This document shows positions 56,691 through 64,000 of a DNA stretch of 64,000 bases, one piece after another (the first letter of the stretch is position 1; the number at the start of each line of letters is the position of its first letter). A program made the translations under genes and the position numbers. The notes under the pieces were generated by a model, which did no database searches, was not told where the DNA came from, and saw nothing but the letters and a program-made list of their open reading frames with translations. Origin of the DNA: Brucella tritici (GTDB lineage: Bacteria; Pseudomonadota; Alphaproteobacteria; Rhizobiales; Rhizobiaceae); assembly GCF_008932295.1 (NCBI RefSeq), contig NZ_WBWA01000010.1, forward strand, positions 78,457 through 142,456, read 5' to 3'.

Positions 56691-56989
56691 GTCAAATCTC
56701 CTCAATTTTCGGGATTGTTTTGGCATGTTCGGAAAAGAGAGAAAACCCGCCATGTGGGGCGAGGCCCTTGAAATGACGGCAAATGTGACCGATATGCCGC
56801 TTGTCCGCCGTGAAATGACGACAAAAAGAACGTTTATCACGCGGGGGTGATTTTTCCTGTCAAAGATGCTATTGACTTCGCCGCCTGCTTGACGACATTT
56901 CCGCGATCAACTGTGGTTTGATCGGGGACATGTCGTCTGGCAGCAAGTATCCGACCGCATGAGACGTAACAATTCAGGAGATAACGACC

Positions 56990-57526
56990 ATTCGCCGACC
57001 CTTCAGAGCGACGCCGGTTCAGAAAGACGGACCGCGCTCCAACCGTGATATCCGGGTTCCCCGGGTTCAGCTTATCGATGCCGAAGGCCAGAACCACGGC
57101 GATGTTTCCATTCAGGAAGCTATCGCCATGGCTGAAGAAGCAGGTCTCGATCTCGTCGAGATCGTGCCGAACGCGGAGCCTCCGGTTTGCAAGATCGTCG
57201 ACCTCGGCAAGCTGAAGTATCAGAATCAGAAAAAGGCCGCCGAAGCGCGCAAGAAGCAGAAAACGGTTGAAATCAAGGAAATCAAGATGCGACCGAACAT
57301 CGACACCCATGATTATGAGGTGAAGATGAAGGCTGCTCTGCGTTTCTTTGAGGAAGGCGACAAGGTCAAGGTTACCTTGCGTTTCCGTGGACGCGAAATG
57401 GCGCACCAGGAACTTGGCATGAAGCTTTTGCAGCGCGTCAAGGAAGACACTGTCGAAATCGCCAAGGTCGAGTCCGAGCCGAAGCTTGAAGGCCGTCAGA
57501 TGATGATGGTTCTCGCTCCGCGCTGA
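56990..57526 (+). CDS. infC: translation initiation factor IF-3, with ATT start
   Basis: IF-3 checks initiator tRNA pairing and keeps subunits apart. The standard 178-residue protein begins [20 protein letters not shown], which requires the non-canonical ATT at 56990; AGGAG lies nine bases upstream. The first in-frame ATG (57128) would delete a third of the N-terminal domain. N-domain [17 protein letters not shown], linker and C-domain [14 protein letters not shown], ending [12 protein letters not shown] are present. ATT starts on infC allow IF-3 to repress its own translation in E. coli. Confidence 0.94.
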   Translation: MRRPFRATPVQKDGPRSNRDIRVPRVQLIDAEGQNHGDVSIQEAIAMAEEAGLDLVEIVPNAEPPVCKIVDLGKLKYQNQKKAAEARKKQKTVEIKEIKMRPNIDTHDYEVKMKAALRFFEEGDKVKVTLRFRGREMAHQELGMKLLQRVKEDTVEIAKVESEPKLEGRQMMMVLAPR

Positions 57527-57547
57527 ACATTTCGAAATGCCTTGGAG

Positions 57548-57570
57548 AAGCCGCCTTCGGGCGGCTTTTC
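57548..57570 (+). terminator. intrinsic terminator after infC
   Basis: AAGCCGCC and GGCGGCTTTT form a short stem with a TTCG-type loop, followed by TTTTC. It lies 22 bases past the stop. Confidence 0.78.
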
Positions 57571-57599
57571 ATTTGCCTGGATCAAGACAGGATCGTGGA

Positions 57600-58220
57600 A
57601 TGACAATGAAAACTTTGGGCGAATTGGGGAAATATCAGCAGCGTCGGCGCCTTGCGATCGGCGCCGTCGTGGTACTTCTGGTCGTGGCGCTGCTTTTTGT
57701 CAGCTCGCAATCGACTGGCCATTTCCATGAATATATCGAAGCGTTCGGTCTGAGCCTGATCGTTGCGGCCATCATAGGACGCATGTGGTGCACGCTCTAT
57801 ATCGGCGGGCGCAAGAGCGCGGAAATCGTGCAGAGCGGACCCTATTCGGTTACGCGCAATCCGCTTTACGTCTTCAGCAGCATCGGTGCGATGGGCATCG
57901 GCGCGCAGACCGGCAGTGTTATCATTGCGGTCGCCTTCGGCGTGCTTTGCTATCTTGCTTTCTCGGTTGTCATCCGGACGGAAGAGAAATTTCTCAAGCA
58001 GAATTTTGGCAAGCCTTATGAAGCTTATTGCGCCAGCGTTCCGCGTTTCTTCCCGAAGTTTTCGCTGTTCCGCGACGACAAGGAACTGATCGTTCGTCCT
58101 GATCGGCTTTATCGTACCTTCACGGACGGTCTGGTGTTTTTCGTCGCCTATCCGTTTTTCGAGTTCGTTGAATATTTGCAGGACATTCACGTCCTGCCGG
58201 TGCTTTTGCGGCTTTATTGA
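57600..58220 (+). CDS. isoprenylcysteine methyltransferase-like membrane protein
   Basis: A 206-residue membrane protein of the ICMT/PEMT (DUF1295/PF04191-like) superfamily. Hydrophobic helices lie at about 18-36, 47-62, 100-125 and 180-205. The hallmark SGPYSVTRNPLYVFSSIG and RTEEKFLKQNFGKPYEAYCASVPRF (E-x-x-L, Y-x-x-Y, V-x-R-F) are present, where SAM binding is expected. The methyl acceptor in bacteria is unknown. It is inserted between infC and rpmI, which are adjacent in many bacteria. Confidence 0.85.
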   Translation: MTMKTLGELGKYQQRRRLAIGAVVVLLVVALLFVSSQSTGHFHEYIEAFGLSLIVAAIIGRMWCTLYIGGRKSAEIVQSGPYSVTRNPLYVFSSIGAMGIGAQTGSVIIAVAFGVLCYLAFSVVIRTEEKFLKQNFGKPYEAYCASVPRFFPKFSLFRDDKELIVRPDRLYRTFTDGLVFFVAYPFFEFVEYLQDIHVLPVLLRLY

Positions 58221-58410
58221 CGTTTCGGCTGCGATTCAAGCCGACTTGGGCCAATTCGGGCATTGCATTTTGCAGTCTTTGAGCCTATAAGGCCGCGTTC
58301 GAACCGCCCGGCAGGGCATGCCGTGGCGGTTTCGTATGCTTTTCGGGCTTGGTCAGTCCGGAAGTAAAACTAGGTTCCCGTCCGCATCAGGCATGACCGG
58401 ACGCCACGAC

Positions 58411-58440
58411 AAGAGGCGTCGAGTGCCGGAGGGCACGAGG
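58411..58440 (+). promoter_or_regulatory. hairpin element in the rpmI leader related to the pheS leader repeats
   Basis: The segment ACAAGAGGCGT ... GTGCC-GGAG-GGCAC (58423-58436 hairpin) shares its flank and shape with the three tandem units before pheS. A second 6-bp pair, CGTCCG with CGGACG, lies just upstream. It is about 30 bases before the rpmI start and may affect translation of the ribosomal protein genes. Confidence 0.6.
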
Positions 58441-58465
58441 GGGATCGCAAAGAAGGAGTAGCAAA

Positions 58466-58666
58466 ATGCCCAAGATGAAGACCAAATCGGCCGCCAAGAA
58501 GCGGTTCAAGATCACCGGCACCGGCAAAATCAAGGCCGCAGCTGCTGGTAAGCGTCATGGCATGATCAAGCGTTCGAACAAGTTCATTCGCGATGCACGC
58601 GGCACCATGGTTCTCGCCGATGCCGATGCAAAGATCGTGAAGCAGTTCCTGCCGAACGGCCTCTAA
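58466..58666 (+). CDS. rpmI: 50S ribosomal protein L35
   Basis: The 66-residue basic protein begins [20 protein letters not shown] and has the conserved [17 protein letters not shown] segment. AAGGAG precedes the start. It is followed by rplT after 26 bases, the standard pair. IF-3 and L20 regulation of this operon is known in E. coli, but here infC is separated from it. Confidence 0.98.
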   Translation: MPKMKTKSAAKKRFKITGTGKIKAAAAGKRHGMIKRSNKFIRDARGTMVLADADAKIVKQFLPNGL

Positions 58667-58692
58667 GATTAGTCTGAGAAGGAGATCATAAC

Positions 58693-59097
58693 ATGGCACG
58701 CGTTAAACGCGGCGTTACCGCCCACGCAAAGCACAAGAAGGTTCTGGATCAGGCTGCTGGTTTCCGTGGCCGTCGCAAGAACACCATCCGCACCGCCAAG
58801 GCTGCAGTTGACCGTTCGAAGCAGTATGCTTACCGCGACCGCAAGAACCGCAAGCGCTCGTTCCGCGCTCTCTGGATTCAGCGTATCAACGCTGCTGTCC
58901 GCGAGCAGGGCCTGACCTATGGCCGTTTCATCGACGGTCTTGCCAAGGCTGGCATCGAGATCGACCGCAAGGTTCTGTCCGACATCGCAATCCACGAACC
59001 GGATGCATTCGGTGCGCTGGTTGCGTCGGCAAAGAAGGCTCTCGAGTACCTCAAGAACACCGAGACGCCGAACGCTTTTGAAGGCGCTGTCCGCTAA
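58693..59097 (+). CDS. rplT: 50S ribosomal protein L20
   Basis: The 134-residue protein begins [20 protein letters not shown] and contains [17 protein letters not shown] and [20 protein letters not shown], typical of L20, which also acts as a translational repressor of its own operon in E. coli and Bacillus. A terminator follows the stop codon. Confidence 0.98.
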   Translation: MARVKRGVTAHAKHKKVLDQAAGFRGRRKNTIRTAKAAVDRSKQYAYRDRKNRKRSFRALWIQRINAAVREQGLTYGRFIDGLAKAGIEIDRKVLSDIAIHEPDAFGALVASAKKALEYLKNTETPNAFEGAVR

Positions 59098-59135
59098 GCC
59101 AGCCGCCTTTCCCAAGCAGTATCGATAATTTGGGG

Positions 59136-59168
59136 ACCCGCGCTGGCTCGGCTGGCGCGGGTTTTCTC
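59136..59168 (+). terminator. intrinsic terminator after rplT
   Basis: CCCGCGC and GCGCGGG pair around an 11-base loop, followed by TTTTCTCGTTTT. Confidence 0.82.
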
Positions 59169-59190
59169 GTTTTAAGGATTCAAAGCGGGC

Positions 59191-60033
59191 ATGAAGGATG
59201 AACCGGGCAAGTTGAGACTGGATCTGGATGCGGATGATCTCCGCAGCCTGCTGGTTCTGCTTGCCCAGAGCCAGGGCAAGCGCATTTCCAGCGCTGTCAT
59301 TGGTGGTCATCGCGTCTGGATCAAGCGCTACGATGCCGAAAGGCGCCCACTTCCGAAGCGCCTGCACAGCCTGATTTCGCCGCTTCTTCCCTATCCGTTC
59401 CTGCGTAGCCCGAAGGATGTCGGAGAAGCAGGCATGGCCGACCGCGAAGAGCGCAAGATGAGCGCTTTTCAGCAAGCGGGTTTTCAGGTGCCCAGAATTG
59501 TCTACCGCCAAGGGGCGGTAATGGTTCTGAGCGATGTCGCGCCCATCATCCAGGATCGACTTGACCAGTTACGTCGCAATGAACCGCAGGGCCATGACGC
59601 GCTTCTCGTCCATTGTGCCCGTGCTTTGGGCGAGGCTCATGCGGCAGGACTCTGCCACGGGCGCCCGCATCCGCGCGATTTTTTCGAGAAAAACGGTGTT
59701 GCCGGCTTTCTCGATTTCGAGGAGGAGCCGGAAACGGTGATGCCGCTTGCTGCCGCGCAGGCGCGCGATGTCTGGCTTTTGTTTTTCCAGATCACGGCGC
59801 AGGCGCGTCTTGCCGGGACACCGCAGCAGACATTCGCAGCCTATCGTGCGGTTGCGCCCGCTGACGTGATTCCGGAATTGAAGAAAATCGTTGGATTCTT
59901 CCGATTTACCATCGCGCCGCTGCAGCTGTTTCGCCGCATTTTTCTTGGCGGCGATGGAAGACGGCTTTTGCAGGCGATGGAATTTTTTGACGCCAATCTT
60001 GATGCGTCTCGTCAATCAGGCCAAAGAGAATAA
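59191..60033 (+). CDS. protein-kinase-fold protein (BUD32/KdkA-like) with degenerate catalytic loop
   Basis: A 280-residue protein with an N-terminal WIKRYDAERRPLP strand with a candidate ATP-binding lysine, and a C-terminal catalytic-loop-like HGRPHPRDFFEKNG followed by GFLDFEEEPETV in place of the DFG-type metal motif. The catalytic aspartate of HGD reads Arg, but the downstream Asp in DFEEEPE is kept. It resembles the BUD32, RIO and Kdo-kinase superfamily, but activity is doubtful. Ser/Thr phosphatase, a label sometimes used for rhizobial homologues, is not supported by the motifs. It lies between rplT and pheS. Confidence 0.75.
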   Translation: MKDEPGKLRLDLDADDLRSLLVLLAQSQGKRISSAVIGGHRVWIKRYDAERRPLPKRLHSLISPLLPYPFLRSPKDVGEAGMADREERKMSAFQQAGFQVPRIVYRQGAVMVLSDVAPIIQDRLDQLRRNEPQGHDALLVHCARALGEAHAAGLCHGRPHPRDFFEKNGVAGFLDFEEEPETVMPLAAAQARDVWLLFFQITAQARLAGTPQQTFAAYRAVAPADVIPELKKIVGFFRFTIAPLQLFRRIFLGGDGRRLLQAMEFFDANLDASRQSGQRE

Positions 60034-60069
60034 CGACAACGCTTCTTTGGCTGCAAAGCGAAATATATG

Positions 60070-60175
60070 GAGCGCTGCAAGCGCAACAGGGAACTCGAAA
60101 CAAGAGGCGTGGAGCGCTGCAAGCGCGACAGGGAGCACAAAACAAGAGGCGTGGAGTGCCGCAGGCACGACAGGG
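60070..60175 (+). repeat. three tandem 42-bp hairpin units in the pheS leader
   Basis: Three units with 42-bp period contain the hairpins GCGCT-GCA-AGCGC (60072-60084), the same again (60114-60126) and GTGCC-GCA-GGCAC (60156-60168). The third differs on both arms with pairing kept, so the stem covaries. The units share ACAAGAGGCGTGGA before and ACAGGGA after the stem. A related single hairpin is in the rpmI leader. They end 10 bases before the pheS start. Confidence 0.82.
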
Positions 60176-60184
60176 ATTTAAACA

Positions 60185-61294
60185 ATGAGTGATCTAGAAC
60201 AACTTGAACGGCAGATTCTCGAAGACATCGCGGCGGCGGCTGACGAGCCTGCCATTGAAGCCGTGCGTGTCGCCGCTCTTGGCAAGAAGGGCTCGGTTTC
60301 GGAAAAGCTGAAGACGCTGGGCAGCATGACGCCGGAAGAGCGCCAGGCACAGGGCCCGGCCATCAACGGCTTGAAGAACCGCGTTACCGAAGCGCTGACC
60401 GAGCGCAAGGCGGACCTGCGCCGACAGGCGATTACAGCGCGCCTTGAGCATGAGAAGGTCGATGTGACACTGCCGGTGCGCGAAAGCGCTGCATCGCGCG
60501 GTCGCATCCATCCGATTTCACAGGTCATCGACGAGATCACGGCAATCTTCGCCGATATGGGTTTCTCAATTGCCGAAGGTCCGGATATCGAAACCGACTA
60601 TTACAATTTCACAGCACTGAACTTCCCCGAAGGTCATCCGGCGCGTGAAATGCATGACACCTTCTTCTTCAATGCGGATGAGAAGGGCGAGCGCAAGCTG
60701 TTGCGCACGCACACTTCGCCGGTGCAGGTGCACACGATGGAGAAGTTTGCCGCCATCCGTGACAAGGAAGGCCGCGACGAGCCGATCCGCATTGTCATTC
60801 CGGGCAAGACATACCGCATGGATTCCGACGCCACCCATTCGCCTATGTTCCATCAGGTCGAAGGTCTGGTCGTGGACAAGTCGGCCAATGTCGCCAACAT
60901 GAAATGGGTTCTGGAGGAGTTCTGCAAGGCCTTCTTCGAAGTGCCTTCGGTCAAGATGCGCATGCGCCCGAGCTTCTTCCCGTTCACTGAGCCATCGGTT
61001 GAAGTGGATATTCAGTGCGACCGTTCCGGCCCGCATGTGAAGTTCGGCGAGGGCAATGACTGGCTCGAAATTCTGGGCTGCGGCATGGTGCATCCGAATG
61101 TGCTGCGCGCTTCCGGCTACGATCCGGACGTTTATCAGGGCTTCGCCTGGGGCATGGGCATCGATCGCATTGCCATGCTGAAATATGGCATGCCTGATCT
61201 GCGCGCCTTCTTCGATGCCGATGTACGCTGGATCGAACATTACGGTTTCCGTCCGCTCGACATTCCGACGCTTTTCGGCGGACTGAGCGCGTAA
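60185..61294 (+). CDS. pheS: phenylalanine--tRNA ligase alpha subunit
   Basis: PheS is the catalytic class II subunit of the (alpha-beta)2 enzyme. The 369-residue protein has an N-terminal coiled-coil ([15 protein letters not shown]), the motif 2 segment with [32 protein letters not shown], motif 3 [14 protein letters not shown] and [11 protein letters not shown]. It is the first gene of pheST; the three tandem hairpins precede it. pheT follows after 21 bases. Confidence 0.97.
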   Translation: MSDLEQLERQILEDIAAAADEPAIEAVRVAALGKKGSVSEKLKTLGSMTPEERQAQGPAINGLKNRVTEALTERKADLRRQAITARLEHEKVDVTLPVRESAASRGRIHPISQVIDEITAIFADMGFSIAEGPDIETDYYNFTALNFPEGHPAREMHDTFFFNADEKGERKLLRTHTSPVQVHTMEKFAAIRDKEGRDEPIRIVIPGKTYRMDSDATHSPMFHQVEGLVVDKSANVANMKWVLEEFCKAFFEVPSVKMRMRPSFFPFTEPSVEVDIQCDRSGPHVKFGEGNDWLEILGCGMVHPNVLRASGYDPDVYQGFAWGMGIDRIAMLKYGMPDLRAFFDADVRWIEHYGFRPLDIPTLFGGLSA

Positions 61295-61315
61295 GGACAG
61301 GAAGGGACAAGACAA

Positions 61316-63730
61316 ATGAAATTCACGCTTTCCTGGCTCAAGGATCACCTTGAAACCGATGCGACGCTGGAACAGATCGTCGAAAAACTGACCGATATCG
61401 GTCTGGAAGTGGAATCGGTCGATGACCGGGCTGCTTTCAAAGCCTTCAAGATCGCCAAGGTCGTGAGCGCCGTTCAGCATCCAGATGCCGACAAGCTGCG
61501 CGTACTTTCCGTCGATACGGGTGATGGCAAGCCGGTTCAGGTCGTTTGCGGCGCACCGAATGCACGTGCCGGTCTGGTTGGCGTTCTCGGCCGTCCGGGC
61601 GACTATGTTCCGGGCCTTGATGTCACGCTTTCCGTTGGCAAGATTCGCGGTGTCGAAAGCTTCGGCATGATGTGTTCCGAACGCGAGCTGGAGCTTTCCG
61701 ACGAACATAATGGTATCATCGACCTGCCGGAAGACGCTCCGGTCGGCACCAGCTTTGCGACCTATGCCGGACTGGACGATGCGGTGATCGAAATCGGCCT
61801 GACGCCGAACCGTGCCGATTGCACCGGCATTCACGGCATTGCACGCGATCTTGCCGCTGCTGGTCTCGGCACGCTCAAGAATACGCTGCCGGACGCCGTC
61901 AAGGGCGAAGGTGAAACGCCGGTCAAGGTTATTCTGGATCAGGATGCCGCGAACCCGTTCTGCACCGGCTTCGCGCTGCGCATGGTTAAGGGCGTGAAGA
62001 ATGGCCCAAGCCCGAAATGGATGCAGCAACGTCTCAAGGCTATCGGCCTGCGTCCGATCAATGCGCTGGTGGACATCACCAATTATGTGACCTTCGATCA
62101 GGGTCGTCCGCTGCATGTCTTCGACGCTGCCAAGGTCAAGGGCAATCTGACGGTGCGTCTGGCAAAGGATGGCGAAACCATTCTCGGCCTCGATCAGCGT
62201 GAGTATAAGTTCAAGCCGGGCATGTATGTGATTGCCGATGAGAACGGTCCCGAATCGATTGCCGGTATCATGGGCGGCGAGCATTCCGGTTGTGATGAAA
62301 ACACCACCGACGTGCTGATCGAATCGGCTCTCTGGGAGCCGCGCATGATTGCACGCACGGGCCGCGAGTTGGGCATCGTTACCGATGCGCGCTATCGTTT
62401 TGAGCGTGGCGTCGATCCGGAAATGATGGTTCCAGGTGCAGAAATCGCGACCAAGCTGGTGCTGGAACTCTGCGGCGGCGAGCCGACAGTTCTCGACGTG
62501 GTCGGATATAGCAAGCCTGCGCCGCGCGTGATCGATTTCCCGGTATCGGAAGTCAAGCGCCTGACAGGTATCGAAGTGTCCTATGAAGCGTCGCTCGATA
62601 TTCTGAAGCGTCTCGGCTTCGGCGTCGAAGGTGACGGCAAGGTCATCAGGGCAATCGTTCCGTCATGGCGTGGCGATGTGGAAGGCAAGGCTGACCTTGT
62701 TGAAGAAGTCATGCGCATTCATGGCATCAACCAGATCGATCCGCAGCCGCTGCCGAACCATGGTGCCGTCAATGGCCGTATTCTGACGACCTTGCAGATC
62801 AGAACCCGTTATGCCCGCCGCATGCTCGCCTCGCGCGGCATGATGGAAGCCGTGACCTATTCCTTCATTTCTGAAGGACAGGCCAAGGCGTTCGGCGGCG
62901 GCAAGCCGGAACTGAAGCTTGCCAACCCGATTGCCGCCGATATGTCGGACATGCGCCCGTCGCTTCTGCCGGGTCTGCTGGTCGCTGCACAGCGCAATGC
63001 GGATCGCGGTTTCGGCGACACGGCACTGTTTGAGGTCTCGGGCATCTATGAAGGCGATACGCCGGACAAGCAGCGTCGCGTTGCGGGCGGCGTGCGCCGC
63101 GGTACGGCCAAGGTTGACGGCTCGGGCCGTTTCTGGGCTGGCAATGCGGCCCCGGCCGGCGTGTTCGACGCCAAGGCCGATGCGCTTGCCGCATTGGAAG
63201 CTGCCGGCGCTCCGGTTGATCGTATCCAGATCGAAGCTGGCGGTCCCGATTGGTTCCATCCGGGTCGTTCGGGTACGTTGAAGCTCGGACCGAAGGTGGT
63301 TTTGGGTACTTTCGGCGAGTTCCATCCCGATACGCTGGAAGCACTTGATGTTTCGGGTGCACTTTGCGGCTTTGAAGTCTATATCGATGCGATCCCTGAG
63401 CCGAAGGCAAAGTCCACGCGCACCAAGCCGGCTTTGAACCTTTCGCAGTTCCAGAGCCTCAAGCGCGATTTCGCGTTTGTGGTGGATGCAGATGTAGAAG
63501 CCGGAAATCTCGTGAAGGCGGTTTCGTCTGCTGACAAGAAGCTGATCGTCGGCGTTCAGGTCTTCGACATTTTCACTGGTGCTTCGCTTGGTGAAGGCAA
63601 GAAGTCGATTGCGGTTGAGGTGCTGTTGCAGCCACAGGACCGCACATTGACGGATGAAGATCTGGAAGCACTATCGAAGCAGGTCGTGGCCAGCGTGGCC
63701 AAGCAGACTGGCGGCGTACTGCGCGGCTAA
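61316..63730 (+). CDS. pheT: phenylalanine--tRNA ligase beta subunit
   Basis: The 804-residue PheT has an N-terminal OB tRNA-binding domain ([20 protein letters not shown]), B1-B5 domains with [34 protein letters not shown] and the editing domain in the B3/B4 region, [13 protein letters not shown], and a C-terminal anticodon-binding fold ([20 protein letters not shown]). Editing clears mischarged Tyr. A terminator follows the stop. Confidence 0.97.
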   Translation: MKFTLSWLKDHLETDATLEQIVEKLTDIGLEVESVDDRAAFKAFKIAKVVSAVQHPDADKLRVLSVDTGDGKPVQVVCGAPNARAGLVGVLGRPGDYVPGLDVTLSVGKIRGVESFGMMCSERELELSDEHNGIIDLPEDAPVGTSFATYAGLDDAVIEIGLTPNRADCTGIHGIARDLAAAGLGTLKNTLPDAVKGEGETPVKVILDQDAANPFCTGFALRMVKGVKNGPSPKWMQQRLKAIGLRPINALVDITNYVTFDQGRPLHVFDAAKVKGNLTVRLAKDGETILGLDQREYKFKPGMYVIADENGPESIAGIMGGEHSGCDENTTDVLIESALWEPRMIARTGRELGIVTDARYRFERGVDPEMMVPGAEIATKLVLELCGGEPTVLDVVGYSKPAPRVIDFPVSEVKRLTGIEVSYEASLDILKRLGFGVEGDGKVIRAIVPSWRGDVEGKADLVEEVMRIHGINQIDPQPLPNHGAVNGRILTTLQIRTRYARRMLASRGMMEAVTYSFISEGQAKAFGGGKPELKLANPIAADMSDMRPSLLPGLLVAAQRNADRGFGDTALFEVSGIYEGDTPDKQRRVAGGVRRGTAKVDGSGRFWAGNAAPAGVFDAKADALAALEAAGAPVDRIQIEAGGPDWFHPGRSGTLKLGPKVVLGTFGEFHPDTLEALDVSGALCGFEVYIDAIPEPKAKSTRTKPALNLSQFQSLKRDFAFVVDADVEAGNLVKAVSSADKKLIVGVQVFDIFTGASLGEGKKSIAVEVLLQPQDRTLTDEDLEALSKQVVASVAKQTGGVLRG

Positions 63731-63741
63731 AAATGAAATAG

Positions 63742-63768
63742 AAAGCCCGCCATCTGGCGGGCTTTTTT
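63742..63768 (+). terminator. intrinsic terminator after pheT
   Basis: AAAGCCCGCC and GGCGGGCTTTTTT form a 10-bp stem with an ATCT loop followed by a T-run. It lies 12 bases past the stop. Confidence 0.9.
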
Positions 63769-63868
63769 AGAGCATAATCCGACCGGAGTAAAACGAGGAT
63801 CGATAAGATTATGCTTGAAATAGAAGACGTTAGAGCGTCGATCTGATCCAGTCAGATCGAAATGCGCT
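63769..63868. repeat. dispersed repeat with AGAGC ends at the insertion-sequence border
   Basis: Two units: AGAGCATAATCCGACCGGA ... TTATGCTT and AGAGCG-TCGATCTGA ... TCAGATCGA-ATGCGCTCT (about 63831-63868), the latter an imperfect palindrome. The right end lies against the putative insertion sequence, at the CTAG sequence 63867-63870. Confidence 0.72.
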
Positions 63869-64000
63869 CTAGGGCCAAAACCCAATCAGACTCTTGATCA
63901 TACTGGCACTCCGTGATTCACTCGCTTCTGCAGCGGGAGTTTTGGACCATGGCAGGAGAATTCTGGCTTGATGACCAGCAGTGGGCAATGATTGCGCCAT
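63869..64000 (+). mobile_element. left end of an IS5-like insertion sequence (cut by window edge)
   Basis: After the repeat, the sequence changes to GGGCCAAAACCC and leads into a transposase reading frame from 63949. The exact left terminus is not proven, as the other end is outside the window, but the CTAG junction fits IS427-group target preference (YTAR) described for Brucella IS5-family elements. CCAAAAC near 63873 and GTTTTGG near 63940 form a short inverted pair within the end. Confidence 0.6.
63949..64000 (+). CDS. IS5-like transposase, N-terminal fragment
   Basis: Only 17 codons are visible: MAGEFWLDDQQWAMIAP, ending at the window edge. The WLxDxQWxxIxPL-like start is typical of IS5-family (IS427 group) transposases of rhizobia and Brucella. 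No conclusion can be drawn on whether the element is intact. Confidence 0.75.
   Translation, partial: MAGEFWLDDQQWAMIAP

Noticed and set aside
60070..60175. SAH riboswitch in the pheS leader (GGAGCGCTGCAAGCG resembles part of the class)
   Set aside because: The third unit changes the supposedly conserved core and no matching second stem is seen; the genes downstream are not in methionine metabolism.
60566..62284. 572-residue reverse frame opposite pheS and pheT
   Set aside because: It mirrors two conserved genes; long antisense frames are expected from their codon use.

Overview
The window is a piece of the main chromosome of an alphaproteobacterium of the Brucella/Ochrobactrum group (Brucellaceae). 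This rests on the gene order, the BvrR/BvrS-type two-component system followed by HprK, EIIA and HPr, a DivL-type pseudokinase, an AccD without its zinc ribbon, and protein sequences that read as near matches to remembered Brucella proteins with scattered differences. Those differences point to an Ochrobactrum-type strain rather than a classical Brucella, but this is an inference made without a database search.

The left end is the replication-origin neighbourhood. The first gene is the 5' end of mnmG, followed by mnmE with two ParB-binding parS sites (360-375 perfect, 398-413 one mismatch). Then come a DUF255 thioredoxin-like protein, rho, hemJ and hemE. Between hemE and ppsR (7073-7527), the same position as the Caulobacter origin, lies a gene-free segment with DnaA-box-like 9-mers, an AT-rich stretch and a cluster of five GANTC (CcrM) sites within 39 bp. 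I call it oriC. Genes to its left read mostly leftward (the DUF255 gene is the exception), and the first genes to its right read rightward.

From 7.5 to 15.5 kb: ppsR-maf-aroE-coaE-dnaQ, then convergent secB and fxsA, a Tim44-like protein, and mltA-smr-xre. From 15.6 to 19.3 kb: palindromic repeats, a DUF1402 protein, and hslV-DUF2585-hslU. From 19.5 to 24.5 kb: the histidine operon hisB-DUF2628-hisH-hisA-hisF-hisE with coaA. It contains two curiosities: a palindromic repeat translated inside the DUF2628 protein, and a second, truncated hisF start just upstream of hisF.

From 24.6 to 34.5 kb: a hydrolase, arfB, pckA, and divergently bvrR-bvrS-hprK, then EIIA-HPr, a glutamate-racemase-like protein without its catalytic cysteines, and ahcY behind a palindromic operator. 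From 34.8 to 46.9 kb, all rightward: divL, a tsaE-amgK fusion, murU, addB, addA and trxA, covering cell-cycle control, tRNA modification, wall recycling and recombination. From 47 to 56.7 kb, leftward: folC-accD-trpA-orf-trpB-trpF, a YdcF-like protein, a YgjP-type metallopeptidase, DUF2852, benE and a second hydrolase. From 57 kb to the end, rightward: infC (ATT start), a membrane methyltransferase-like gene, rpmI-rplT, a kinase-fold protein, pheS-pheT, and the left edge of an IS5-like insertion sequence.

Dispersed palindromic repeats occur in many intergenic gaps. No rRNA, tRNA, CRISPR array or prophage was recognised. The most unusual signals are the duplicated hisF start, the covarying tandem hairpins before pheS with a relative before rpmI, the coding palindromic repeat, and the cysteine-less racemase-like protein.
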